Positions 36,044 through 45,082 of a DNA stretch of 64,000 bases are shown here, piece by piece. The stretch comes from Paralysiella testudinis (lineage in GTDB: Bacteria; Pseudomonadota; Gammaproteobacteria; Burkholderiales; Neisseriaceae), in assembly GCF_016894345.1 (NCBI RefSeq), contig NZ_CP069798.1:2439385-2503384 (forward strand), written 5' to 3'. The notes under the pieces are model-generated. The model did not search any database. It was not told where the DNA came from and saw only the letters and a program-made list of their open reading frames with translations. Each line of letters opens with the position of its first letter. Position 1 is the stretch's first letter. Position numbers and translations under genes: made by a program.

Positions 36044-37448
36044 TAAATGAGGCTTTTTCGGTAATCACCCGCGCTTCGGCATCGGCTTCGTTTACATTGC
36101 GGTAGCGGAAGGTGAATTCAATTGGGTGGCTGCCTTTGCCGGCATAATCCGGATAAGTGGCTACCTGCACCGGCACGGTGATGGTGCTGCCGGCAGGCAC
36201 CACAATGCCTGCGGCATCCACGCCGTTGAGCTGGATGGTTTCAAAGCCGCTCACGCTGGGCAGCAGCACCTGATCCACTTCGTTGGCATTGATAATGCGC
36301 AGATTATACAGATTCTCGAGCATGCCCTGTTTGTTTTCGCGCACCATCACGCCGCGGTCTTTGATGATGTCTACGCGCACGGTATCGCGGTGAAACAGGC
36401 TAAACACCAGCGCGGCAAACACCAGCAACAACACCACACCATAGCCGGTAACACGCGGGCGCAGCAAGCGCTGTTTGATTTTGCTTTCCGGGTATTCTTT
36501 TTTCAGCGCCGCTTCGGTGGTGTAACGAATCAACCCGCGCGGGTAGCTCATTTTATCCATGATTTCATCGCAGGCGTCGATACAGGCAGCGCAGCCGATG
36601 CACTCGTATTGCAGGCCGTCGCGGATATCGATGCCCACCGGGCACACTTGCACGCACATGGTGCAGTTGATGCAGTCGCCCAGCCCCGCCTCTTGGCTGC
36701 TGAGGTTTTTCTTGCGCGCGCCGCGCGGCTCGCCGCGCTCTTCGTCGTAAGAAATAATCAGGGTGTCATTGTCGAACATGGCGCTTTGGAAGCGTGCATA
36801 GGGGCACATGTATTTGCACACTTGCTCGCGCATAATGTGCGCCATAAAGAAAGTGGCAAAGCCGTAAAACGCCGCTGCAAACAGGGCGCCGCCGGAAACG
36901 GTAAAGTTGAAAAACGCCGGCACCAGCTCGCGGATGGGGGTAAACCAACCGGCAAAGGTAATGCCGGTCCACGCGCACACCACAAAAATCAGCAGGTATT
37001 TGGTGAATTTGATGCGGATTTTGCGGGCGTTCCACGGCTCTTTATCCAGCTTGAGCCGCTTGTTGCGGTCGCCCTCCACCAAGTGGTCTATCCACAGCAT
37101 TATTTCGGTATACACGGTTTGCGGGCAGGCATAGCCACACCACAAGCGCCCGGCGATGGTGGTCCACCAAAACAGGCCAAAAGCGCTGAGCAGCAACAGG
37201 CCAGTAAGGTAAATCAAATCGCCCGGCACCAAGGTGATGCCGAAAATATAGAAATGGCGCCCCGGAATATCAAACAGCACCGCTTGGCGGCCGCTCCAGT
37301 TCAGCCACGGAATCACATAAAATACCAACTGGGTGACCAGAATAACGGCAATACGCCAGTTAGCAAAGCGGCCTTTGGCCAGCTTGGGATGGATGCGTTT
37401 ACTGCCCTGATAGAGGTTGACCACCTGTTCTTTGGGTTGCTGTGCCAT
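36033..37448 (-). CDS. ccoG: Cytochrome c oxidase accessory protein CcoG (FixG/RdxA)
   Basis: CcoG is a membrane Fe-S protein that reduces copper for cbb3 oxidase maturation. The 471-residue protein has several membrane segments, the WCGYACPQTVYTE motif (about 107-119) and two ferredoxin-type clusters: CINCTMCVQVCP and CIGCAACIDAC. An Ig-like C-terminal domain follows a last helix (about 345-365). It leads a ccoGH pair. A Correia-like element starts 44 bases before the ATG, between the gene and a FNR-like box, so the promoter region has been rearranged. Confidence 0.92.
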   Translation of the reverse strand: MAQQPKEQVVNLYQGSKRIHPKLAKGRFANWRIAVILVTQLVFYVIPWLNWSGRQAVLFDIPGRHFYIFGITLVPGDLIYLTGLLLLSAFGLFWWTTIAGRLWCGYACPQTVYTEIMLWIDHLVEGDRNKRLKLDKEPWNARKIRIKFTKYLLIFVVCAWTGITFAGWFTPIRELVPAFFNFTVSGGALFAAAFYGFATFFMAHIMREQVCKYMCPYARFQSAMFDNDTLIISYDEERGEPRGARKKNLSSQEAGLGDCINCTMCVQVCPVGIDIRDGLQYECIGCAACIDACDEIMDKMSYPRGLIRYTTEAALKKEYPESKIKQRLLRPRVTGYGVVLLLVFAALVFSLFHRDTVRVDIIKDRGVMVRENKQGMLENLYNLRIINANEVDQVLLPSVSGFETIQLNGVDAAGIVVPAGSTITVPVQVATYPDYAGKGSHPIEFTFRYRNVNEADAEARVITEKASFIGE

Positions 37449-37491
37449 GTGTTCCTCACATAATGTTTATCTATTTTTGCTTTTTGTTGTT

Positions 37492-37641
37492 ATACCGATT
37501 TCAAAAAACAACCTAACGGCGTTGGCTCGCCTTAGCGCTAAGCAAACGATTTTGTACGGTGCAGGCGCACCAACAAACCCTGTTGCGTACCACTCTGTCT
37601 GCGGCTCGCCGCCGTGTTACCTTATTTTTGAAATCGGCATT
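37492..37641. repeat. Correia-like element, long form, upstream of ccoG
   Basis: A 150 bp element with ends ATACCGATTTCAAAAAACAA and an inverted counterpart. It contains the internal segment with ACGATTTTGTACGGTGC and the GTCTGCGGCTCGCCGCC core. It separates ccoG from the FNR-like site. Confidence 0.8.
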
Positions 37642-37720
37642 ATGATGCTATTTGGCCGGATTAAGGCTGCCTGAAAGCCGAATAAGCCCTGCATTTTACC
37701 CGCAAGCGCCTTATCAAAAC

Positions 37721-37734
37721 TTGATGTGCATCGA
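37721..37734. promoter_or_regulatory. FNR-like box
   Basis: TTGATGTGCATCGA matches the FNR consensus TTGAT-N4-ATCAA with one change. It lies in the ccoG-kup divergent region, about 270 bases before ccoG and 205 before kup. FNR control of cbb3 assembly genes is common; which gene is served is unknown. Confidence 0.4.
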
Positions 37735-37937
37735 AAAACAACACATCATTCGAATTACATCGGCATCCTGATTTTGGCAGCGGCCACACCGCCAAATCCG
37801 CCGCCATTATACGCCCGATTGCCTGCGACACCCGCCCGCTGCGGCATCTTGCCACAGATACCCAAGCACGCCACTGCCATCAACGCTATTTTGCAGCGCA
37901 CAATCCGCTGTTTTTTCCGCCACGGCAGGGGTACACT

Positions 37938-39839
37938 ATGCGTCTCTTTTTCCCTGTGCGTAACCACACCATGCAAAAAAAACACGCCACCGCCGCCATG
38001 ACCCTAGCCGCTTTGGGTATTGTTTACGGCGACATCGGCACCAGCCCCTTGTATGCCCTGAAAGAAAGCTTTGCCGCCTCACACATTGGGGTGGAGCAGA
38101 CCAATGTATTCGGCTTTGTGTCGCTGATTATTTGGTCGCTGCTGCTGATTGTAACGCTCAAATATGTGGTATTTATTCTGCGTGCCGACAATAAAGGCGA
38201 AGGCGGGGTGGTGATTTTGATGCAGCAGGCCTTGCAATACCTGCAAGGCAAGCCCGCTTGGTTGGTGATGATGATGGGGCTCATCGGCACTTCGCTGTTT
38301 TATGGCGATGCCATCATCACCCCTGCCATTTCGGTGCTGTCCGCCGCCGAAGGGCTCACCGTTATCCATCCGCACTTTGCGTCTTGGGTGATGCCCTTGG
38401 CGCTGGCGATTTTGCTGGGGCTGTTTTGGATTCAGCGCCACGGCACCCAGAAAATCGGCGCTCTGTTCGGCCCGGTGATGTTGGTGTGGTTTTCGGTATT
38501 GGCCTTAATCGGCGTTTACCAGATTGTGCAATATCCGCAAATCTTGCAAGCAGTAAATCCTTATCATGGCTTATATTTTGCCATTCACCACGGCTGGGGC
38601 GGCTTTATCGGCCTAGGCGCGGTGGTGCTGGCGGTCACCGGCGCCGAAGCGCTGTATGCCGATATGGGGCATTTCGGCCGCCGCCCGATTCAAATCGCCT
38701 GGGTGAGCATGGTGTTGCCAAGCTTGGCGCTGAACTACATCGGCCAAGGCGCTTTGCTGCTGCGCCAGCCCGAAGCCATCAGCAACCCGTTTTTTCTCAG
38801 CGTGCCGCAATGGGGGCTGATTCCGCTGATTCTGCTGGCCACCGCAGCCACCATTATTGCCAGCCAAGCGGTGATTTCCGGCGCTTACTCGCTCACCCGC
38901 CAAGCCATTCAGCTTGGCTTTGCACCGCGCATGAGCATTATCCACACCAGCAAAGACGAAATGGGGCAAATCTATATGCCCACGGTAAATTGGATGCTGC
39001 TGGTGGCGGTGGTGCTGGTGGTGGTGAGCTTTCACGACTCCGGCCATTTGGCCGCGGCCTACGGCATTGCCGTTACCGGCACCATGGTGATGACCTCCAT
39101 CTTGTTCTGCATTGTGATGATTAACAAATGGCATTGGCCTAAGTGGCTGGCGTTCGGGCTTACCGGGCTGTTTTTGTGTTTTGACCTGGTGTTTTTCAGC
39201 TCCAACCTACTCAAGCTCGCCCACGGCGGCTGGCTGCCGGTGCTGGTGGCCACCGTGTTGGTGCTGGTGTTCAGCACCTGGCGCTATGGCCGCCGCTTGC
39301 TCAACCAGCAGCAGCACGATGACGACTGGACGCTGGACGAATTCTTGCACAATTTGGAAGAATACCCGCCGCAAACCGTGTCTGGCAATGCCGTGTATAT
39401 GGTGAGCGATTCGTTTAACATCCCGCGCGCATTGTTGCACAACCTCAAACACAATAAGGTATTGCATGAGCACAACATCATGCTTACCGTGCAAACCAAA
39501 GATGTGCCGTATGTGCCTGCCCACGAGCGGCTGGCCATCAAGCAACTGAGCCCGCACTTTAGCCGCATCATCGCCAACTACGGCTTTCAGGAAACGCCCA
39601 ACATCATGCACATCATGGCCTTGGCGCGCAAACACGGTACCGATTTGGAGCTGATGGACACCTCGTTTTTCCTGTCGCGCGACAGCATCACCGTGGCCGA
39701 CAAAACCGCGCCGCAACACATGGGCCGCCTGCGTACCCGCTTTTTCAAGTGGCTGTATAAAAACAGCACCCCGCCCACCGATTACTACCGCATTCCGGGC
39801 AACCGCGTGGTGGAGCTGGGTTCGCAAGTGTCTTTATAA
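37938..39839 (+). CDS. kup: Potassium uptake protein Kup
   Basis: Kup is a low-affinity K+/H+ symporter of the inner membrane. The protein has about 12 membrane segments, the family opening AALGIVYGDIGTSPLYALKE (residues about 23-42) and conserved FYGDAIITPAISVLSA, then a cytoplasmic C-terminal region (about 460-633). The ATG at 37938 has AGGGG six bases upstream; a second ATG at 37971 would give 622 residues, closer to the usual length, but has no ribosome site. It is transcribed alone. Confidence 0.92.
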   Translation: MRLFFPVRNHTMQKKHATAAMTLAALGIVYGDIGTSPLYALKESFAASHIGVEQTNVFGFVSLIIWSLLLIVTLKYVVFILRADNKGEGGVVILMQQALQYLQGKPAWLVMMMGLIGTSLFYGDAIITPAISVLSAAEGLTVIHPHFASWVMPLALAILLGLFWIQRHGTQKIGALFGPVMLVWFSVLALIGVYQIVQYPQILQAVNPYHGLYFAIHHGWGGFIGLGAVVLAVTGAEALYADMGHFGRRPIQIAWVSMVLPSLALNYIGQGALLLRQPEAISNPFFLSVPQWGLIPLILLATAATIIASQAVISGAYSLTRQAIQLGFAPRMSIIHTSKDEMGQIYMPTVNWMLLVAVVLVVVSFHDSGHLAAAYGIAVTGTMVMTSILFCIVMINKWHWPKWLAFGLTGLFLCFDLVFFSSNLLKLAHGGWLPVLVATVLVLVFSTWRYGRRLLNQQQHDDDWTLDEFLHNLEEYPPQTVSGNAVYMVSDSFNIPRALLHNLKHNKVLHEHNIMLTVQTKDVPYVPAHERLAIKQLSPHFSRIIANYGFQETPNIMHIMALARKHGTDLELMDTSFFLSRDSITVADKTAPQHMGRLRTRFFKWLYKNSTPPTDYYRIPGNRVVELGSQVSL

Positions 39840-39928
39840 TAAGCGGATAATGAGCGGCAAACCTTTTCAGGCAGCCTGAAAACACCTAAAGCAACGGCAA
39901 TCATTGACCCAACCGCCAAGGAAATCAA

Positions 39929-40975
39929 ATGACCCAAACCATCAAAGCCGGCATTGTCGGCGCCACCGGTTACACCGGCGTGGAATTGCTGCGCTTGCTG
40001 GCACAACATCCGCAAGTGCAAGTGGCCGCCGTAACCAGCCGCGGTGAAGCCGGGGTGGCGCTGGCCGATTATTTTCCCAGCCTGCGCGGCATCTATCCGA
40101 ACCTGTATTTCCAAACACCCGACCAAGCCGATTTGGCCGCCTGCGACGTGGTGTTTTTTGCCACCCCCAACGGTGTGGCCATGCAAGAAGCCCCGCCACT
40201 GCTGGCTGCCGGGGTGAAAGTGGTCGACCTCTCCGCCGACTACCGCATCCAAGACATCGCCACCTGGCAGCAATGGTATGGCATGAGCCACGCCAGCCCC
40301 GAATGGGTAGCCCGCGCCGTGTACGGCTTAAGCGAGCTAAACCGCAGCGCCATCGCCCAAGCACAATTGGTGGCCAACCCCGGCTGCTACCCCACTTGTG
40401 TGTCGCTGCCCTTGGTGCCGCTATTACAGCAAGGCTGCCTGAAAAGCGGTGCCCCGCTGATTGCCGACTGTAAATCCGGCGTATCCGGTGCTGGGCGCAA
40501 AGCCAGCGTGGGCAGCTTGTTTGCCGAAGCAGGCGACAACTTCAAAGCCTACGGCGTGGGCGGCCACCGCCATCTGCCCGAAATCCGCCAAACCATCAAC
40601 ACCCTGCAAAGTGGCGTGGCCGACGGCTTGGTATTTGTGCCCCACCTCACCCCCTTGATTCGCGGCATGCATGCCACCATCTATCTGCATACGGAAGCCG
40701 GGGTTAACCCGCACGCCCTATTGGCCGAGCATTATCAAAACAGCCCCTTTGTTGATATCTTGCCCGCAGGCAGCACACCGGAAACCCGCTCGGTGCGCGG
40801 TGCCAATATCTGCCGCATCAGCGTACAGCAAGCGCCGCAAAGCGAAGTGTGGATTATCTTGTCGGTAATTGACAATCTGGTGAAAGGCGCAGCCGGGCAA
40901 GCGGTGCAGAACATGAATATTATGTTTGGCATAGATGAAAACGCCGGGCTGAACATCACCCCGCTGCTACCGTAA
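39929..40975 (+). CDS. argC: N-acetyl-gamma-glutamyl-phosphate reductase
   Basis: ArgC performs the third step of arginine biosynthesis. The 348-residue protein has the NADP motif [17 protein letters not shown] (residues 8-24) and the active-site cysteine Cys153 in NPGCYPT. A full AGGCTGCCTGAA uptake sequence lies inside the gene (about 40433-40444) and reads QGCLKS in the protein. AAGGAAA precedes the ATG. The gene stands alone; other arg genes are elsewhere. Downstream (40976-41135) are a DUS and a solo GTCGGATTC palindrome. Confidence 0.95.
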   Translation: MTQTIKAGIVGATGYTGVELLRLLAQHPQVQVAAVTSRGEAGVALADYFPSLRGIYPNLYFQTPDQADLAACDVVFFATPNGVAMQEAPPLLAAGVKVVDLSADYRIQDIATWQQWYGMSHASPEWVARAVYGLSELNRSAIAQAQLVANPGCYPTCVSLPLVPLLQQGCLKSGAPLIADCKSGVSGAGRKASVGSLFAEAGDNFKAYGVGGHRHLPEIRQTINTLQSGVADGLVFVPHLTPLIRGMHATIYLHTEAGVNPHALLAEHYQNSPFVDILPAGSTPETRSVRGANICRISVQQAPQSEVWIILSVIDNLVKGAAGQAVQNMNIMFGIDENAGLNITPLLP

Positions 40976-41135
40976 ACCTTTTCAGGCAGCCTATCGTTTG
41001 TAGGTCGGATTCTTGAATCCGACAGAGGTTTGTCTCCAGCACACGCTTCAACGCTGCCTGAAAAATTGACCTTTACCGCCCCTTGGCGCAAAATAGCCCC
41101 AACACACACCGTTTGAATAGAATAAAGGAAATCCC

Positions 41136-41483
41136 ATGTCCGAAACCGCCCTCGAAAGCCCGATTGTGTTCACCGAAAGCTGCTGCGTAAAGGTGAAAGA
41201 CCTGATTGCCGAAGAAAACAACCCCGACCTAAAACTGCGCGTGTTTGTGAACGGCGGCGGCTGCTCCGGCTTCCAATACGGCTTTACCTTCGACGAAATC
41301 GTGAACGACGACGACTTTCAAATCGAAAAAGACGGTCTCACCTTTTTGGTGGATCCGATGAGCTACCAATACCTGCTGGGCGCCGAAATTGATTACACCG
41401 AAAGCCTGCACGGCTCACAGTTTGTCATCCGCAACCCCAACGCCACCACCACCTGCGGTTGCGGCTCTTCATTTTCGGTATAA
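41136..41483 (+). CDS. erpA: Iron-sulfur cluster insertion protein ErpA
   Basis: ErpA is an A-type carrier that inserts Fe-S clusters into target enzymes. The 115-residue protein has the three conserved cysteines Cys43 (GGCSGF), Cys107 and Cys109 (TTCGCGSSF). AAAGGAAA precedes the ATG. Its TAA stop is immediately followed by a Correia-like element, so the natural 3' end has been replaced or extended by it. Confidence 0.95.
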   Translation: MSETALESPIVFTESCCVKVKDLIAEENNPDLKLRVFVNGGGCSGFQYGFTFDEIVNDDDFQIEKDGLTFLVDPMSYQYLLGAEIDYTESLHGSQFVIRNPNATTTCGCGSSFSV

Positions 41484-41586
41484 TACCAATCCTAAAAAAT
41501 AACCTAACTGCGTTGGCTCGCCTTGCCGTACTAGCTGTACTGTCTGCGACTCGCCGCCTTGTTATCTTATTTTTTCGAATTGGTAT
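41483..41586. repeat. Correia-like element, short form, at the erpA stop
   Basis: The left end ATACCAATCCTAAAAAATAA overlaps the last base of the erpA TAA. The right end is its inverted counterpart. The core matches 24359-24462 almost base for base. Confidence 0.85.
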
Positions 41587-41598
41587 AACACCACCGGC

Positions 41599-41653
41599 AT
41601 TTTAGCTGTGCCAAACCATAAAAAGGCTGCCTGAAAGTTTCAGGCAGCCTTTT
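41599..41653 (+). repeat. 55 bp direct repeat flanking relBE, left copy (with DUS hairpin)
   Basis: ATTTTAGCTG, two variable bases, then CCAAACCATAAAAAGG and an inverted DUS pair. It matches 42412-42466 with two differences. The hairpin itself (41618-41656) is a terminator for erpA. Confidence 0.8.
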
Positions 41654-41687
41654 TATATGTGAGCCATCGTGTTCATAGAAAAGAAAA

Positions 41688-41796
41688 TACAGTGAAATGT
41701 ATAACAAAGTGCTGCGGCGTTGCTGCGCCTTACAAAATCGTTCTCTTTAAGCTAAGGCGAGCCAACACTTTAGAATTATTTAGTTTTTTTGCTATA
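41688..41796. repeat. Hybrid Correia-like element upstream of relB
   Basis: The left end (TACAGTGAAATGTATAAC) is of the TATAGTG class. The right end, read inward, is TATAGCAAAAAAACTAAA, the class seen at 47275. The core is partly rearranged (AAATCGTTCTCTTTAAGC). Mixed ends point to recombination between two elements. Confidence 0.65.
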
Positions 41797-41820
41797 TCAC
41801 TTGTTTTACCCACTTGCAGA

Positions 41821-41845
41821 GAATACAATGAATACATTGAATACA
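41821..41845 (+). promoter_or_regulatory. Triple GAATACA repeat before relB
   Basis: GAATACA occurs three times with a 9-base period, ending just before the AGGAG ribosome site. Ribbon-helix-helix antitoxins bind such tandem sites, so this is the likely autoregulatory operator. Confidence 0.5.
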
Positions 41846-41858
41846 CAGGAGCAATACC

Positions 41859-42092
41859 ATGCCCACCAGCATCCGCCTTTCTCCCGAACTGGAGCAACGC
41901 CTAAACCATCTGGCCGCCAGCACCGGGCGCACCAAAGCCTTTTATCTGCGCGAAAGCATTGAGCGCGGCCTTGAAGATATTGAAGACATATATTTAGCCG
42001 AAGCACGTTTAACCGCGCTCAAAGAAGGGCGCAGCCATACCGTATCATTAAACGAAGTGATGGCCGAATATGACTTGGCAAATCCGCTTTGA
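41859..42092 (+). CDS. relB: RelB/CopG-type ribbon-helix-helix antitoxin
   Basis: The 77-residue antitoxin has an N-terminal ribbon-helix-helix (SIRLSPELEQRLNHLAAST, then KAFYLRESIERGLED) and an acidic C-terminus that would wrap the toxin. An AGGAG site lies seven bases before the ATG. The toxin gene overlaps its end by 23 bases. The pair is enclosed by 55 bp direct repeats, pointing to insertion or duplication of the erpA terminator region. Confidence 0.88.
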   Translation: MPTSIRLSPELEQRLNHLAASTGRTKAFYLRESIERGLEDIEDIYLAEARLTALKEGRSHTVSLNEVMAEYDLANPL

Positions 42093-42342
42093 AAAAGAAG
42101 CCCTGAAAGAGCTTAAAAAACTTGATCCGCCAACTGCCCGCCGTATTCTGCAATTTTTAAACGAAAGATTGGCGCCGCTGGAAAACCCGCGAAGCATCGG
42201 TGAAGCCTTGAAGGGCGCGCGCTTGGGTGATTTGTGGAAATACCGCATTGGCGACTGGCGTATTATTTGCGATATACAAGATCAGGAAATCATCCTGTTG
42301 GTGGTTAAAATCGGCAACCGCCGTCAAATTTACCGCAGTTAG
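42070..42342 (+). CDS. relE: RelE-family toxin
   Basis: The 90-residue protein is a RelE/ParE-fold toxin: MTWQIRFEKEALKELKKLD start, WKYRIGDWRIICDI core and a VVKIGNRRQIYRS end with basic residues placed as in mRNA-cleaving RelE members. It overlaps relB by 23 bases and is surely translated from the same mRNA. The target (ribosome-bound mRNA) is inferred from the family. Confidence 0.88.
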   Translation: MTWQIRFEKEALKELKKLDPPTARRILQFLNERLAPLENPRSIGEALKGARLGDLWKYRIGDWRIICDIQDQEIILLVVKIGNRRQIYRS

Positions 42343-42411
42343 AGAAACGGCTGAAGGCTTGGCAGGGGGCAATAAGCATACCGCATTGCACCCTACAACC
42401 ATAACGCCAAT

Positions 42412-42466
42412 ATTTTAGCTGCACCAAACCATAAAAAGGCTGCCTGAAAGTTTCAGGCAGCCTTTT
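42412..42466 (+). repeat. 55 bp direct repeat flanking relBE, right copy (with DUS hairpin)
   Basis: Same orientation as 41599-41653, two differences (TG changed to CA). The inverted DUS pair here can end both relBE and leuA transcripts. Confidence 0.8.
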
Positions 42467-42491
42467 ATTCACGCTGTTTGTCTTGCCACAA

Positions 42492-44279
42492 TCAAATATC
42501 GCCTTGCGCCTTGATGCGGTTTGGCGCCGATTCCAGTTTATTCAATGCCGACAAATAGGCTTTGGCGCTGGCCACCAGAATATCGGTATCCGCACCCTGC
42601 CCGCTCACAATCCGGCCTTGGCGTGCCAGCCGCACGGTGACTTCGCCTTGGCTTTCGGTGCCAGCAGTAATGGCGTTCACTGAATAGAGCTGCAATTCGG
42701 CCTGGCTGCCCACCACGTTTTCAATCGATTTAAATACCGCATCTATGGGGCCGGAGCCTTGGCTGGCGGCGCGTTGCTCTTGGCCGTCGATGCCGAACAC
42801 GATTTCGGCTTGCGGCGCTTCGCCGGTTTCGCTGTGGATTTTCAGCGACACATATTTATACCGCTCTTGCGCCAAATTAATCATTTCGTCAGACACCAGT
42901 GCATGCAGATCTTCGTCGAAAATTTCGCGTTTTTTGTCGGCCAGCTCTTTAAAGCGGGCAAAGGCGGCATTGAGCGCTTCTTCGCTGCCAAGCTCAATGC
43001 CCAGCTCCACCAGCTTGGTTTTAAAGGCATTGCGGCCGGATAGTTTGCCCAAAGTGAGGCGGTTGGCGCTCCAGCCCACGCTTTCGGCCGACATGATTTC
43101 ATAGGTTTCGCGGCATTTAAGGATGCCGTCTTGGTGAATGCCTGATTCGTGGGCAAAGGCGTTGGCGCCCACAATGGCTTTGTTGGGCTGCACCGGATAG
43201 CCGGTAACGGTGGACACCAATTTAGACGTGGGCACAATCTGGGTGGTGTCGATGCCGGTTTCCAAGCCGAAAATATCGTGGCGGGTTTTCAGCGCCATCA
43301 CGATCTCTTCCAAGCTGGCGTTGCCCGCACGCTCGCCCAAGCCGTTGATGGTGCATTCCACTTGGCGGGCACCGGCCTGCACCGCCGCCAGCGAATTGCC
43401 TACCGCCAAGCCCAAATCGTTGTGGCAATGTGCCGACCACACCACAGTGTCGCCACCTTGGGTTTTGCCGATTAATTCACGAAAAAACGCCTCGGTGCGA
43501 AAGGGAATGGAATAGCCCACGGTATCGGGGATGTTGATGGTGGTGGCACCGGCGGCAATCACGGCGCTGCACACATCCGCCATAAAGTCGATGTCGGAAC
43601 GCAACGCATCTTCACAGGAAAATTCAATGTCGTCGGTGTATTCTTTGGCAATGCGCACCGCGTTTACCGCCGCTTCCAGCACTTGCTGCGGTTTCATTTT
43701 CAGCTTGTGCTCCATGTGCAGCGGACTGGTGGCAATAAAGGTGTGGATGCGCTTGTGCGGCGCCGGTGCCACCGCTTCGCCGGCGGCACGCACATCGCGC
43801 TCGTTGGCACGCGCCAGCGAGCATACGGTGGCGTTTTGAATCACTTTGGCAATGCTGTTTACGGCATCGAAGTCGCCGGGGCTGGCGGCGGCAAAACCGG
43901 CTTCAATCACATCCACACCCAGTTTTTCCAGCTGGCGGGCAATGCGGATTTTTTCTTCTTTGGTCATCGCCGCGCCGGGCGATTGCTCGCCGTCACGCAA
44001 GGTGGTGTCGAATATGATTACGCGATTGTTGCCGGTCATTTCTTTTTTCTCCAGGGTGGTTTGCTGCTGCATAAAGGCATTTAAATCCAGCGGCCGGCCT
44101 TGTGCTTCGGCCAAGGCAATCAGCTTTTGCAATTGGTTGAGCGGCAGCGAGCTGCGGGTGCGCCATTTGTAGATGGCGGCGGTGCTGGTGGCGTCTTGCG
44201 GGTGATGTTGCTTCAGGGCGTCTGCCAAGGCGTTCACGCCGCCAAAATAGGCAATCAAGCGGTCAATGTCCAGTTGCAT
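42492..44279 (-). CDS. leuA: 2-isopropylmalate synthase with N-terminal HTH-like domain
   Basis: LeuA condenses acetyl-CoA and 2-oxoisovalerate in leucine biosynthesis. From residue 81 ([22 protein letters not shown] region) the protein is a standard 515-residue LeuA, with the catalytic TIM barrel, the metal-ligand HCHNDLG and a C-terminal regulatory domain. Residues 1-75 are extra: [11 protein letters not shown] and [14 protein letters not shown] look like a Cro/YdaS-type helix-turn-helix. The ATG at 44279 has AAAGG six bases before it. An internal GGAG also precedes codon 81 (44039), so two products are possible. Four TTGTCTAA motifs lie upstream. Confidence 0.92.
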   Translation of the reverse strand: MQLDIDRLIAYFGGVNALADALKQHHPQDATSTAAIYKWRTRSSLPLNQLQKLIALAEAQGRPLDLNAFMQQQTTLEKKEMTGNNRVIIFDTTLRDGEQSPGAAMTKEEKIRIARQLEKLGVDVIEAGFAAASPGDFDAVNSIAKVIQNATVCSLARANERDVRAAGEAVAPAPHKRIHTFIATSPLHMEHKLKMKPQQVLEAAVNAVRIAKEYTDDIEFSCEDALRSDIDFMADVCSAVIAAGATTINIPDTVGYSIPFRTEAFFRELIGKTQGGDTVVWSAHCHNDLGLAVGNSLAAVQAGARQVECTINGLGERAGNASLEEIVMALKTRHDIFGLETGIDTTQIVPTSKLVSTVTGYPVQPNKAIVGANAFAHESGIHQDGILKCRETYEIMSAESVGWSANRLTLGKLSGRNAFKTKLVELGIELGSEEALNAAFARFKELADKKREIFDEDLHALVSDEMINLAQERYKYVSLKIHSETGEAPQAEIVFGIDGQEQRAASQGSGPIDAVFKSIENVVGSQAELQLYSVNAITAGTESQGEVTVRLARQGRIVSGQGADTDILVASAKAYLSALNKLESAPNRIKAQGDI

Positions 44280-44289
44280 AGTAGACCTT

Positions 44290-44419
44290 TTGTCTAAAAT
44301 TATTGAAATTATTTTTTATAACATGCAGAACAGTGCCAAATATACGGCTTTTTAGACAAAAAAACAAGCTGCCTGATAAAATCAGCAGCCTGTTTGTCTA
44401 AATTTATTGTTTTGTCTAA
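44290..44419 (-). promoter_or_regulatory. Four TTGTCTAA operator-like motifs upstream of leuA
   Basis: Exact 8-mers lie at 44290-44297, 44352-44359 (inverted), 44394-44401 and 44412-44419. The nearest reaches to within 11 bases of the leuA ATG and overlaps its ribosome site. They are probably binding sites of one regulator, possibly the N-terminal domain of LeuA itself. A small imperfect hairpin (44366-44393) lies between them. Confidence 0.55.
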
Positions 44420-44459
44420 TTACCAGCATCAACATCCCGCTTTCAGGCAGCCTTGGCCA

Positions 44460-44915
44460 TTAAATAGCGCCGTGGGGCGGTTTGGCGGCAGGCGCTGAGC
44501 GGTAGAGGATGGCGATGGTGGCGTTATTGATTAAATCGGCCAAGGTAAAACCATCCAAATGCTGTAAAAATGCGCGCGTAGCACCAGCCAGCATGCCGGC
44601 CAGCTGGCAGCTGGGCGTAATAAGACAGCTGTTGCCAGGCCCCATACATTCCACCATCTGCATCGGCTCCATATGCCGCACCACCGCGCCGATGTTGATT
44701 TCATGTGTGGCAGCCGCCAACCGCAGCCCGCCGCCCTTGCCGCGAATGCCTTCGAGAAAGCCACCTTTCACCAGCGCGGTGGTTACTTTCATTAAATGGC
44801 TTTTGGAAATGGCATAGTCTGCGGCAATTTCGCCAATGTTTACCAGCCGCTCGTTGTTGATGGCGGCGTAAATTAACACGCGCAAGGCATAGTCGGTTTG
44901 TTGGGTTAGATGCAT
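44460..44915 (-). CDS. nsrR: Nitric oxide-sensing Rrf2 repressor NsrR
   Basis: NsrR is a [Fe-S] repressor that responds to nitric oxide and controls denitrification genes in Neisseria. The 151-residue protein starts MHLTQQTDYALRVLIYAA, has the winged helix with SKSHLMKVTTALVKGGFLEG, and three cluster cysteines Cys90, Cys97 and Cys103. The ATG at 44915 gives this family start; an earlier in-frame ATG at 44969 lacks similarity. The usual target genes (norB, aniA) are not in the window. IscR is less likely because the start and cysteine spacing fit NsrR. Confidence 0.85.
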   Translation of the reverse strand: MHLTQQTDYALRVLIYAAINNERLVNIGEIAADYAISKSHLMKVTTALVKGGFLEGIRGKGGGLRLAAATHEINIGAVVRHMEPMQMVECMGPGNSCLITPSCQLAGMLAGATRAFLQHLDGFTLADLINNATIAILYRSAPAAKPPHGAI

Positions 44916-45033
44916 GGCAAGGCTTTTAATCAAAACAAGCATTAAAAAAGGCTGCCTGAAAGCCATCAAAACATTCAGGCAGCCTGCATATTATACCAAT
45001 TCTATTTTTTAATCAGTAAAAATCATAAAAATC

Positions 45034-45078
45034 AAAAGGCTGCCTGAACATTATTTACCAATATTCAGGCAGCCTTTT
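45034..45078 (-). terminator. Inverted DUS pair after phoU
   Basis: AAAAGGCTGCCTGAA and TTCAGGCAGCCTTTT face each other across 15 bases, just after the phoU stop. A half Correia-like end (ATACCAATTCTATTTTTT) is nearby at about 44994-45012. Confidence 0.65.
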
Positions 45079-45082
45079 ATGC

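Noticed and set aside
44460-44915. IscR as identity of the Rrf2 regulator
   Set aside because: The MHLTQQTDYALR start, the cysteine pattern 90/97/103 and the lack of isc genes nearby fit NsrR better.
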